Assembly (NCBI GenBank): GCA_034440615.1
Contig: JAOTOM010004291.1
Coordinates: 1 to 64,000 of the forward strand
Length of the DNA stretch: 64,000 nt
Reading direction: 5' to 3'
DNA from: Ashinkailepas kermadecensis
Lineage: Eukaryota > Arthropoda > Thecostraca > Neolepadidae
Each line of letters begins with the position of its first letter. Position 1 is the first letter of the stretch. The notes beneath the pieces were generated by a model, which did not search any database, was not told the origin of the DNA, and was given only the letters and a program-made list of their open reading frames with translations. Of this stretch, positions 12,401-22,074 are shown piece after piece. A program made the translations under genes and the position numbers.

Positions 12401-12444
12401 GCCTCGCGCGGCGGGCGGCAATTGCGAGGGCCATCGAAAATTAG
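9410..12444 (+). pseudogene. Harbinger transposase, seven exons, two frameshifts
   Basis: Exons: 9410-9519, 9823-9948, 10065-10267, 10822-11017, 11505-11623, 11869-12000, 12251-12444, all joined at GT/AG sites with matching phase; total 1080 nt, about 360 codons, the usual family length. Domains in order: RRRIFRCKTN; FRVLPQTAKHLIQLLGPALR; helix-turn-helix around SKATVCR; first catalytic Asp in CVDGTH; second in GRWHDSR; LGDSGYPLLLWLMMPF; catalytic Glu in RVEQLFGILKRRF; C-terminal ACGIMQNICL. The three catalytic residues are intact. One frameshift lies in exon 5 (between 11506 and 11547) and one in exon 7 near 12300, so this copy is probably inactive unless those are sequencing errors. Intron 3 has a G-rich tract. 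Confidence 0.85.
10600..10680 (+). repeat. G-rich GGT/GGGG tract in transposase intron
   Basis: Repeated GGTGG, GGGGG runs in intron 3 of the Harbinger transposase. Several runs of four or more G lie within short distance, so it has G-quadruplex potential on the plus strand. Confidence 0.7.
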
Positions 12445-12603
12445 ATGGCTCGAGTTACCAGACGCGCACGTTACCAATAAATAATATTCCAAGTCATCTC
12501 TGAGTTTCAAATACGAAAGCGCCAGTCAATGAGTGTATTGACCGGCACACACACAACAACGCGCACAACAACAAACCAAGCAAATACCTCAACCGAGTTG
12601 TAG

Positions 12604-12676
12604 GACGAGGGGAGGGGAGGCGTAGGAGGAAGAGGAGGAGTAGAGGAAAAGGAAGAGGAAGAGGAAGAGGAAAACG
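12604..12676 (+). repeat. Purine-rich GGA/GAA tract
   Basis: Short GGAAGA/GGAGG repeat between the convergent 3' ends of the two Harbinger genes. Confidence 0.85.
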
Positions 12677-12929
12677 AGCGCCTTGCAACTTAAAGATTTT
12701 CGAGTTTCCTAGTTTTTGCCTGAAGGTACCGAATCTTCTCCTCCATGAACATATTCCTAAGAATTTTAAATTTCGTCTCTCTCTGGTTTTCCGCGAGTTC
12801 TAACTCTGGGAGGTTCATGAGGCGCTCGTTCTCCTCTACTCTCGCGGCACTGCCTCACTGCACGTCCTGCCGGCCGGTCTCCTGCCCCCACATGTCTATC
12901 AGATCTAGGTCAAAAGAGTAAAAAGTATC

Positions 12930-13165
12930 TGTATCTGTGGCGGTGGTGTTGGTGTTGGTGTTGTCGGTGGTGTTGGCTTTGGTGTTGGTGGTGGTGTAGG
13001 CGTTGGCGTTGGTGTTGGTGTTGGTGGTGGTGTTGGTGTTGGCGGCGGTGTTGGTGTTGGTGTTGTCGGTGGTGTTGGTGTTGGCGGTGGTGTTGGTGTT
13101 GGCGTTTGTGTTGGCGGCGGTGTTGGTGTTGGTGTTGGCGGTGGTGTTGGTGGTGGTGGTGGCGG
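12930..13165. repeat. GGTGTT/GGCGGT microsatellite inside the accessory-protein exon
   Basis: Imperfect hexamer array. On the minus strand, in the accessory gene frame, it encodes alternating Thr/Asn with some Ala. The overlapping Pro-rich and Val/Leu-rich frames are by-products of the same repeat. Confidence 0.9.
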
Positions 13166-13404
13166 CGACAGGAGCATCGGCGGCGAAGGTGGTGAGGGGT
13201 GGTGCTGTGAGAGCACTGGTGGATGGGAGTAGGAATGTGGATGAGAAGGTGATGAGATGGGCGGCGAAGGCGCCTTGATTAGACGATGACGCCCACGCGC
13301 CCGGCACCGGGCTCGAAGATCCGACGCGACCTGAAAAATGTGGCAATGATGAAACTGGGGTGAAAGCTACGAGCTTCAGCACAAAGACATCGGTTGAACT
13401 TTAA

Positions 13405-13686
13405 CATGCGCACTGGAGGCCCTCTGAAAATTAAGCGCACTGCAGATGGGGGGGGGGCGGGGCGGATTCCGCCCTTAAACTCTCTGCTCCTATTATAGCT
13501 GGAGTAATGCAATTTCCTGACTCGGCCGTCGGCCTCTGACTCCACAAATTTTCGGCCGATTTTCGTTTTTTTTTATTCTAAGCGACGCGCCGGACATTTC
13601 TATGCAGGCACACAAAACATGTTGTATATCGACCCGTAAAATCGGAGGAGTGGGCGGATTTGCTCCCCCTCTCTCCAGTGCGTGTG
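13405..13686. mobile_element. TTAA-type MITE, short copy (282 bp)
   Basis: Starts right after TTAA (13401-13404) with CATGCGCACTGGAGG and ends with CCAGTGCGTGTG followed by ATAA (13687-13690), an altered TTAA. The terminal inverted repeats match those of the 919-bp copy at 44482-45400. TTAA target duplication and short TIRs are the signature of piggyBac-like elements. The internal part is a deletion derivative: GGGGGCGGATTCCGCCC-like and CTAAGCGACGCGCCGGACAT segments are shared with the long copy. It sits in the intron of the Harbinger accessory gene. Confidence 0.75.
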
Positions 13687-14165
13687 ATAATGCAAGTTGT
13701 AAATGCAAGCCAAGTAAACATGCTGCTGTCGGCCCGCTGTCGGCATGTGGCTGGTTGAATTCGGAATATCCGTAGCTGCCATCATTAGCGGTATTAGGGG
13801 GGGGATTACACTGCCGCGTTTGCTTCTAGAACCCCTGCTTATGAGCTATACTTACCCTGCAATTCCAGAACGAGGATGTCGAGCTGGTCCAGCCAGTTCT
13901 CACCACCAACACCAGTACTCCGGTTCTTCTCGTACTTCTCTGTGGAAAGCAGTTTTGCATCCGACCCTGGGATGTGATAATAATTTTTCACCAGAAGGCA
14001 CCCGAGTTTCCAGCATGTCCCGAGTCGTGACGTGCTGGAACCGCCCATGGTTGCAGTGCTGATATTAAAGAGCGCGGGGATGGAAACGATTTCTTGCTTC
14101 CACAGAATTGAACGCTGTTTATACAACAACTAAAAAAACATCAAGTTAGACGTATTACATTTCAT

Positions 14166-15287
14166 AATTATGGTACAATAAGTGCACAGTGCACCAAATA
14201 CAAGCTGTTCTACAAAAATAGCATGTCCACTGCTTGCCTGACGGATGAGAAGGTGCTTCGAAACATTGTGAAGAGTCACTGTAAGCCTACTGTCCCCGAG
14301 GATGAACAAAAACTAGTCATTTTCTACAAGAACCCCACCACTCGTCCCCTCGTTATGCAAAATAATCCGTCTTGTGACAAATCACCGCTGAAACAGTCCA
14401 ATGTAATCTATCAATACACATGCACTATTGGAGACTGTGCGCTCCGCTCAGATAGCAATTACATTGGAATGAAAACAACTTCACTCAGCAGACGTATCAC
14501 CATGCACTTGCAGATCGGCGGCCCACAAATGCGTACGAACACACACCACGACACACGCGTAACGAGACGACAAATGGTTGACAATGCCACTATCATCGCC
14601 AGATCACACGAGCCAAGACGCCTTCACATACTAGAGGCCATATACATACGCGAAAGAGACCCGGCTATAAACCGGCAGGTCAATGCGCGAGGTACTCTGT
14701 CGCTGTATGACGGATCACCCATGGGGCCAAGGTGATCGATTGTGACCCTAAAGCCAAAATAGGGAGTGTTTTTGGCGTGGCCTTGTGAATAGCGACCAAC
14801 ATTGTGGTTATTTTTCTGCTGTGTGATGTCACCCAAATATGTTTCGCACGCGTATTTCTCAGTGTGTTCGAAAATGAACTGACCGATTTGTACTGTGGTA
14901 ACCTAATTATTGCGAGTGAACGCTTACGCATACTAGACGATACTCGCATTCGATTTCTATATACGCGACTTCGACTCTTGTACCTTCACTATGATTGGGG
15001 TAACTTAAACGTATTACCTGTGTGATTTCGTTAACAATCTGCGCTTGCTCCTGATGATGTCATGTGAAATGACGAAACGTCGACATGGAGGACATAAACT
15101 ATGCGTTCTCTAAGCCAGATATTTTCACTGATTATGAGCTTCGGCACCATTTTGAATCAGTACGAATTCGAACAGAATACCATTTTTAGAAGAATCGAAG
15201 CCACATCAAAGAAACTAATCAACAGCAAAGCCGCAGCGACCTTTAACAAGCAATGCATATTAAACTATCTGCTTCCAGACTACACGA
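14166..15287 (+). pseudogene. PLE B linker, GIY-YIG endonuclease and 3' region, downstream copy
   Basis: 170-codon open frame (14223-14735), the best-preserved nuclease in the window. It has DEKVLRNIVKSHCKPTVPED and KLVIFYKNPTT (linker), NVIYQYTC and SNYIGM (GIY-YIG strands), SLSRRITMHL (catalytic Arg), and HILEAIYIRERDPAINRQ (Glu). Resemblance to PLE linkers extends upstream in frame to about 14190, so the ATG at 14223 is internal and the true ORF began in the lost RT. After the stop come about 370 bp of 3' region with a hammerhead motif, then the start of the N-terminal frame again (15104-15280), cut by a TA repeat. Active-site residues are intact here. Confidence 0.88.
15051..15081 (+). 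ncRNA. Hammerhead-type ribozyme motif, intact core (PLE B)
   Basis: CTGATGA, stem II GTCAT-GTGA-ATGAC, GAAAC, GTC. The core bases are all conserved. Stem III is reduced to the self-complementary ACGT, which fits the dimeric hammerhead variants known from Penelope-like elements. The same motif lies at 7715 (mutated) and 6442 (minus). Confidence 0.7.
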
Positions 15288-15340
15288 ATATATATATATA
15301 TATATATATAGTGTGTTTGTGTGTGCACATATATACACAT
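15286..15340. repeat. TA/TG microsatellite
   Basis: Short TATA tract then GTGTGTTTGTGTGTG, between PLE B and the next TIR element. Confidence 0.9.
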
Positions 15341-15341
15341 A

Positions 15342-16292
15342 GGGTCTGTTCCCGTGGCTCCACCAGAAGGAACTCAGTGGAGACTAGTGGAGGCTAGTTG
15401 AGACTGGCCCACGGGAACGACCGGTGGAGCTTGGTGGAGAAATCAGCTGATAGCGGTGTGAATTCCGCGACAAAAAGGAAGCATTTGGCGCTGTATCATA
15501 AATTGGCCAAATTGCCTTTCAAATGTTTGTCCCGATGATCGCACAATATACATGGTATGCCTTGTTTTACAAAGTCCCAAATTTTTTATTATTTCTGGCT
15601 ATGTATGTGTCCTCAGAGACTGCGGGGAGCACACGTCCTTTTCGCCTATGGGATGAACCAGGCAATCTCTCTTTCCTCTCGGTTGAGCATCGTCTCCCCC
15701 TGTTTTGCGGTTTGGCCTGCCTTCTTAACGTACAGCATATAATCTCGTGTCTGGACCCGCCGGGCTCCCTCGGCCCCGAGGCGCTTCTCTACCCGATGCT
15801 GACTTTTCCTCATCTCAACTTGCCCGACCTCGTCGATCGGGCTCGAGTAGGATTTTAGTCGGCGCCAGGAGAACGGCGGTACTTCTGGGCACGGGAATTG
15901 CGGCTGATCCGGCCGGTAAAGTAACATCTTCCCTTAGGCCGAATGCCGTAGATCAAAGGCCTAAAAACATGTTTGTGGTCTGCATCTGTTACTTCGATTA
16001 TAGTTCATAGTTGTAGTAATTTCATATTTCCTTTGCGAAGGATGATCCTGGTATTCAGATGATGCACGAAGATGAGATTCGTATGATGGAGGACGTTGTT
16101 TACGCGCAAATATATGGCGCAAGTGCGCCGTGATTGAGCTCAACTGAAAAATCACAATTGGACCCTGCTTCTGGGCTGGTGGAGCTTTTGCTCCACTGGT
16201 GGAGGTTGGTGGAGGAAAAATATCCACCGGATTTGCGACGGGAACGACCAGTGGAGGTTTGTGGAGGTTAGTGGAGCGACGGGAACAGACCC
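15342..16292. mobile_element. Non-autonomous DNA transposon with GGGTCTGTTCCCG ends (951 bp)
   Basis: Left end GGGTCTGTTCCCGTGGCTCC, right end the inverted form GTGGAGCGACGGGAACAGACCC. Both are flanked by ATA, a plausible 3-bp target duplication. Subterminal sequence on both sides is packed with GTGGAG/GGTGGAGG motifs in alternating orientation. The inner ORFs (for example 15523-15858) have no recognisable domain, so the element looks non-autonomous. A 3-bp AT-rich duplication and GG-starting ends would suit a Harbinger-type mobiliser, but that is inference. Confidence 0.75.
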
Positions 16293-17875
16293 ATATATGA
16301 GGCAGATTTCGGCGGAGCAAGGCTCAGAAAGGGTAGTGTGACATTGGACAGCATGCTCGCCCGTTCGCGAAAGTAAATCACTGTTTTCTTTTACAATGCA
16401 AACACGGATTAATTACTGCTTATGGATCAATGATGCAGATACACCTGGTCGACATGTAGAATGATGATGCAAAGCAACTTGTTCTTGTCCATTCGACATT
16501 ATTTTGACCAAGGCATTGGTGAGGAGCGATGATTATTCACCAAAAAGTTAATACACAAACATAAATTGTACGTGCTAATTCATGTGTATATTTTTACTCT
16601 GTGATGAACAACCGAACAAAAATAACAAAAACCCGCTGGCAAAACCAGCGAAAACCGTGAATTTTCAGCCACTTCACCAAAGACTAAGCTATTTTTCCCA
16701 CAACTAAAATGGATGCCTTGATGTCTGATCTGGACGTCGTGTTCTGCCCAGCTCAGCCGGCGCTAGGAGTCTGCCAGGATTCTGTCAACATTCTGCTACG
16801 ATTCTGGCAGGATTCTGCCACGTGCAAACAAGCCTCAAGATACTCTGAGAGAATATCCAACATAACTGTAAGATGATTGCAATAAACGTTATGATGATGA
16901 TGATCTGAATTGTGATGCGCAGTACATGTGCTATGCTTGTTGTTGCTTCAGTTTGCTTTACATTGCAGCGGAGCCGGCAGTAACAGTCTCTGGATGCTGT
17001 GGTGTGATAGCAGAGCAAAGAGACGGTGCGCCAGAACGTGCCGTGAATGCTGGGCTCGCTTTGACACATGATACTGGGGTTAAAGTATTTAGAGGTCAAG
17101 CTCTACCAAAGTCACACCAAAAATCAACTCAACACGTCCTCATTGGAGCTCTGATTTTACCCTTGACCACTTCAAATTAAGTGACATGAATAATATTTTC
17201 TAAATATATGAGTTTAAAACCGCTACAACGGTTCAACGGTTTCAACGGTCTCAAACCTGCTTCAAACCGCTACAATGGTTCAAACGACAGTTATGGCGTC
17301 TCAATTCTGCGTACAATTTCCTGAGTGTTGGGCTATTGATGGCTCCACATGCGGCGTCACTGATCACGCGAAACACAGCGAAGAAGGCGTTCTGAGATGA
17401 AAAGAAATGGCTATCCGTCAGCATCGAAATCAGCACTTCCGTGCGTAATACCTGCTATGCTAAGGAGTCCACTTAACGGCACGACTGTCCTGAGTGGCGA
17501 ATTTGGCCAGGTGGTCTGGCCGGCTAAAAGACCAACGTACGGGCTACGCAATACAAACTATGAATTATACCGGCTGGTAGGGATATTAGGTGTGGCAGGA
17601 TGTATAAACTGCATCCACACAAAAGTAAACACAAGCAAAGGGAATTAGCACCAAGGGATGCTGCTGGTCGACTAAAAATACCGCTGTATTAAATAATTGA
17701 CCCGAACACCTTTCAGGAACACATAAATAGATCCTGAAAAATCGGCTTAATCACGTTCCAAAACGGGGTAGAATGCTGATTGAGCAGAAGCTCAGCCGGA
17801 TGAAGCGCCCGCCTGTTGGAAATCTGTATGGAGGCCCTCGAGAGAGCAGGTGTGAGCAGGTGAGCAGGTGAGCAT
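16293..17875. other. Unassigned stretch with a possible Harbinger DDE scrap
   Basis: No clear gene. Local repeats are GGATTCTG/CCAGGATTCTG (16778-16820) and two copies of AACCGCTACAANGGTTCAA (17218-17284). At 17570-17625 a frame reads LVGILGVAGCINCIHTKV, resembling the first-Asp region of Harbinger transposases with Asp replaced by Asn. The rest of that frame is not recognisable, so this is weak. Confidence 0.35.
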
Positions 17876-18170
17876 GACAGATCGACCAACAATTTTCAAA
17901 TTTTACACCCACTAAATTTGTATTTGGACCAAAATTGGTGTACAGGGTAGTCTTGTGCTCTGAACACGCCTGAACAAGTTTTAGCCCGATCCGACTAACG
18001 GTTTCGGAGTTATAGCCTACGGCAGTATTTTGAGGTCACACAACAAGGGTATCTTTGGCGATAGATATCTCATCGATAATGAAGAGAAAGTGTGACATAT
18101 TATGCATCTTTGAGAATAAAAATGATCAAAGAAAACACATCCGTGATAAAATATCAACATTTCTCACGTT

Positions 18171-18208
18171 TGACCTCGTGACCCCATGACCTCGTGACCT
18201 CGTGACCT
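18171..18208 (-). promoter_or_regulatory. Array of AGGTCA nuclear-receptor half-sites, left arm
   Basis: On the minus strand, five AGGTCA or GGGTCA hexamers occur every 8 bp (direct repeats with 2-bp spacing). This matches the half-site recognised by many nuclear receptors. Binding is not shown by sequence alone. Confidence 0.5.
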
Positions 18209-18989
18209 TCTGTGACCCCTAGCCCATTGAAATTGATAAATTTGATGGCAGAAATACAAACGGGCATGATTTGTCTGCCATATAATAAAAAAAGCGTTTT
18301 GCTTTTAAATATCCCATATAGGCGTCCGTTCTCCATGGTTTCTATGATTTTCCGATTTTCGGAACGGACGGATTTCGAGTAAGTTGTCTCCCATTGGAAA
18401 ACTACGGGGATCGAACAATGAAATAAAAAGGGTGATATAAAAACGTTTGCTTAACAAAAAAATATTTAAAACTTATTGATGTAAGTCTTATAGTTTGCCT
18501 TAATAAACTTCACAAAGTTCAAGGTCACCCATTACCGATAGGTTGGTTATTGGAGTTTATGGGCACATCGACTGCGTCGATCATGCAGCGCCCATATCAT
18601 CGTCAGTCAAACAATGGCATATGCACGAAGGTCAGTCGACGAGACAACTGCATGTGAAGGGGTCGATGTACGTGTGACATCATGCCGTGCTACGATCCTC
18701 ATTTTGTCAGGTGTAAAAGCGAGTTAATGAGGGGCATAAATCACAGAAAACTTGATTTCTGATAGGAAGCGGAAGAGCCGTCCCGATTGAACAATTGATG
18801 ACTCGTCCCCTAATACTTCCCTAAGAAGGGAGAGAGAGGGGTACGTCCAAAGTGACGCCTTCGCTCATGGGTAAGTCGGCTGCAGGCAATCAGTACGTGC
18901 CGCACTGACAGTGCAGCATGGCACCTTGGACACAGCGGACTGCCACCGCCGGTCAGAAGGTATTACCGATAGGTCATCCATAGGCTTAT

Positions 18990-19745
18990 CTACGCGTGAC
19001 GACGTAATTTTACTTCGGAATATCTGGTGGTCTGGTAATGGAAACATCTGATCATGCTGGCCTCACAACAAGAAGTACAATTATGCCTTCATTCTACCTG
19101 TAGGCATCATTTGCATGGACGTACAGTCGAATCCCTATCGTAATGCAAACACACGCGTTTTTGTCACGGTATACATAGCGTGTCCCGGAAAACATGAACA
19201 TTTTCACAAGCTTCCTGTGGTTTCATTGTTCACGTTTTGGGCACTCCCTGCATATTGCACATTATTGCACATTACTGCACTGCACTAAGCAGTGCACAAT
19301 CGAACAACGATGGGATAGAACAACGAAATAAACATCAGATGATGAGAACTTGTTTTTCCAACTTACACATTTGTAGCTCTCCAATGCAGCTCTTGTAGCT
19401 TCCTTAACAAGGGTTGAACATTTTATGATCACCATAGTGTCGTAGCTTATTTCCGTGTAGCGGCGTAATTTTACTTCAGAACATCTGGTGGTTACTTACA
19501 ACACGTACTGAATGCCATCAAACATGACAACGATGCAGTCTGACCATATTCGACCATGCTAACATCACAACAAGAAGTACAATTATGCTTTATTTCCACC
19601 TGCAGAGCATCATTTATATGGACGTACAGTCGAACACCTATTGCAAGCCACTCTTTGCTGTCACAGTGCACGTAGGCTGTGCCCGGAAACATCATTTTCA
19701 CAACCTTCATGTGACTTCATTATTCACGTTCTTGGGACACTGCGC
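18990..19745. repeat. Internal tandem duplication (period about 500 bp) in the long-TIR element
   Basis: About 18990-19250 and 19455-19745 are diverged direct repeats: both contain TAATTTTACTTC, CATCTGGTGG-like, CACAACAAGAAGTACAATTATG (19065 and 19567) and GGACGTACAGTCGAA. No coding frame is shared. Confidence 0.75.
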
Positions 19746-21632
19746 ATGTGGACATTCCGCATGGGACACTGTGCTGCACAATGGTACATATGTTAGGAAA
19801 ATGAAAGCAGATCAAACGGCGTCGATTTGGCTTTGATAACCAAATCGTTACAAACGGCGTCGATTTCGAAGTTCGCCGAAACCGAATTTTGGGGGTGAAC
19901 ATGGAATCTGGGGCCGTGGGCACCTTAGGAATTGTCAAAATATTTTCGGAAATTCCGAAAAAAGGAAAAATTTTAACGTTGTATTTTTGCGCGATGGGTG
20001 AAATAGGACGTTTTCAGGCCGTTTTCTGTGATTTCTGGTCACTGCAACGCCTAGTAGGGCATCAAATCTGGTAATAAAAGCGGGGCAAACAGCTTGGATT
20101 TCCGGAAATGGCTTTTTGAGATAGTAAATATCAATTGACAGATGATTTTAAGATGGCATCTGAAACAACTCGTCCTGGCGCATCGCTTTGGTCGAGGATA
20201 TTTTTTTTAATCTGTAAAATTTTTTTTAACGAGTTAATTTTGAAATTGCATGTGCATTCAGAAATTTGTAGAGCTTTGAATATGGCATATTTCAGGGACT
20301 TCTCAACAGGTACAGATAGCCAGCAGCCAACGGAACATATTTTCTTTGATGGAAAGTCAATTTTGAGTTCAAACATTTCCGCAAAATGAATTTTACATAT
20401 TTGTCGATTTTGGCATGTTTTGTTCTTCTAAGCCTGCCAGAGTTCTGAATTTTGTTTGCATCAAGTTTCCCTTCGGTGTATCCTTTTCATTCTTTTCATT
20501 TCTGACGCTGATTGTGAAAAAAAAAATCTTTAAAAATCGGAGATATTTTTAAAAAAATAGTTTGAAAAATTTCAAATTGGAAATTTCACACACAAAGCCA
20601 CACCTCTGGTAATGTGAGGATGCTCACGTTTTCAATGGGGCTTACCGATACTTCAGCAACATTTTTTTGTTATTCGCTTTGTATGGCGACGATAAGAATC
20701 GACACAGTGACTATCACAATTGCTTGTAGCGTTTATGTACGTCGAAAAAAAATCACCACGTCCTCTTTCCACCAGGCGTTTTCGAAAACTGATTCGTACA
20801 CTGCTCCGGCTCTGCCAAGCCTGTTATCGTTTCCTTCCCGATGTCAACCCCTCTGTTGTCCGCCGGCATCAACGCCGGCGCCTTTATCTCCCTCGGAACC
20901 GCCACCAGGCTGGAGAGTATTGAGCTATGTACGGATGGGGAGTACGGATATATGTACGAAGTACGGATGGGGTGGGAGGGAAGACATACGCGAGACAAAC
21001 ACCTCGGCTTTTATTTGCCTTTAACACATAGTCATCAGCAGTCCACAGAGACGCAATGCTTTTTCTTCAGCACAAAATGATAAACCTGCCTAACACTTGA
21101 TCGCTGACACAAAGTGATCCTCATGTTTGTTATAGGTACCTACCTACCGCGCCAGATGCAATATGTAGGTAATAGAACCTGATTCAATAGGGTCGGGTTG
21201 CGTTATTTCCATGTTTGATGTTATTCAATACATATCAGTTGTTCCGAAGTACAATTGCGTCGCTACGCGTAAATAAACCCATGGGTGACCTATCGGTAAC
21301 TAGTGACCTTGAAATTCGTGATGGTTTTTAAGGGAAACTATAAGATCTACATTAAAAAGGTATGAATGTTTTTTTTTTCTTAGAAAAACGTTTTCCAATC
21401 ATATGTCTGTATGTCATTGTTCTACCTCATGTAGCTTTCCAATGGAAGAAAGCTTACACGAAATCCGTCCTACCCGGAAAACGCAAAATCGCAAAAAGTC
21501 ATGAAGAGCGGACGGCCATATCGGATATTTATAAGAAGAACGCATTTTTTTTTTTTGTTTGGTCAGCGAAATCATGCCCACTTTTATTTCCGCCGTCAAA
21601 TTTGTCAATTTCGATGGGCTAGGGGTCACGGG

Positions 21633-21670
21633 AGGTCACGAGGTCACGAGGTCATGAGGTCACGAGGTCA
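21633..21670 (+). promoter_or_regulatory. Array of five AGGTCA half-sites, right arm
   Basis: Perfect AGGTCA repeated five times at 21633, 21641, 21649, 21657 and 21665, always with a 2-bp spacer (CG or TG). It is the mirror of the array at 18171-18208 and part of the element's inverted repeat. Confidence 0.55.
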
Positions 21671-22074
21671 AATGTAGGAAATACTGATATTTTATTTCGG
21701 GAATGTTTCAGTTGATCCTTTTTCTTCTGAAATATATATAATTTGCCACCCTTTCCGCTTCTTATTGATGAGATATCCATCGTCAAACCAACCCATGTTA
21801 TTTGACCTAAAAATAATGCCGGAGGCTATAGCTCAAAAACCGTTGGCCGAATCGGGCTGAAATTTGCACAGCCGTATTCAGAGCCAAAGACTACTACCCT
21901 GTGAGCAAATTTTGGTCTCAATAAAAAAATATGGGGTGAAGTGCATTGGTCGATCTGTCGTGGAACGCACCAAAAATTTTCACACAACATGCCAGATTCA
22001 TGTGGGAAAAGGTGTGCGAAATTCCGGTGCGCACAGATTTTTCGATATCTGCGGAAAGCATCAGAGGAGGGGGG

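Larger units (their letters stand above)
12690..14129 (-). pseudogene. Harbinger accessory (Myb/SANT-like) protein gene, 5' end missing, in-frame stop
   Basis: Two minus-strand exons join in phase: 14129-13856 (donor GTAAGT at 13855-13850; possible acceptor TTTTTTTAG just upstream of 14129) and 13330-12690 (acceptor TTTTCAG). The first ends in a Lys-rich segment, EKYEKNRSTGVGGENW then LDQLDILVL, compatible with the end of a Myb/SANT-like domain. The second is Ser/Pro-rich, then a long Thr/Asn repeat, then DLDLIDMWG, a single in-frame TGA (12857-12855), and a charged helix ending EEKIRYLQAKTRKLENL and TAA. The tail fits accessory proteins that assist Harbinger transposase nuclear import and DNA binding. 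Convergent with the transposase. Intron holds a MITE. Confidence 0.6.
8941..14165. mobile_element. PIF/Harbinger DNA transposon, two genes, nested in PLE B
   Basis: Cut-and-paste transposon carrying a spliced DDE transposase (plus) and a convergent accessory protein gene (minus), as Harbinger elements do. The left end is placed at 8941 because PLE coding sequence stops there and GGGCCCAGTTTCATCAA follows; AGTTTCATCAA recurs at 9124. No matching right TIR is found before PLE sequence resumes near 14166, and the accessory gene also lacks its 5' exon(s). The PLE palm is missing at the same junction. A single deletion across the right boundary would explain all three losses (inference). A 282-bp TTAA-type MITE lies in the accessory gene's intron. 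Confidence 0.75.
4752..15287. mobile_element. Penelope-like element B complex: inverted plus tandem copies, with nested insertions
   Basis: One PLE family fills this region. A minus-oriented partial copy (7087 down to 6367, then 4885 to 4752) meets a plus-oriented copy head-to-head at about 7088 with almost no spacer. On the plus strand the order is nuclease end plus 3' region (7089-7810), N-terminal ORF and RT fingers (7811-8938), Harbinger insertion (8941 to about 14165), then nuclease and 3' region again (14166-15287). The segment from 7089 recurs at 14427 with a constant offset of about 7337 bp. This resembles the pseudo-LTR arrangement known for Penelope elements. A LINE (4886-6366) sits inside the inverted arm. 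Confidence 0.8.
17876..21960. mobile_element. Large element with long (about 700-1100 bp) terminal inverted repeats
   Basis: Bases 17876-18510 are an imperfect inverted copy of 21300-21960; the pairing resumes at 18955-19020 against about 21245-21290. Outer ends read GACAGATCGACCAA and, inverted, TTGGTCGATCTGTC. The left arm carries about 420 bp of extra sequence (18535-18955). Between the arms (19050-21235) no transposase or other domain is recognised; there is an internal tandem duplication and only short ORFs. It is probably a non-autonomous or decayed DNA transposon; the superfamily cannot be assigned from ends alone. Confidence 0.65.

Noticed and set aside
12905..13278. Pro/Thr-rich (minus) and Val/Leu-rich (plus) open frames
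   Set aside because: Alternative frames of the same hexamer array. Splice phase supports the Thr/Asn frame as the one belonging to the accessory gene.
13337..13353. GATGAAACTGGG as a right TIR for the Harbinger (matches the left end inverted)
   Set aside because: It lies in the intron of the accessory gene, just before its exon 2, and the Harbinger gene continues beyond it to 14129. The 13-bp match is probably chance or an internal motif.
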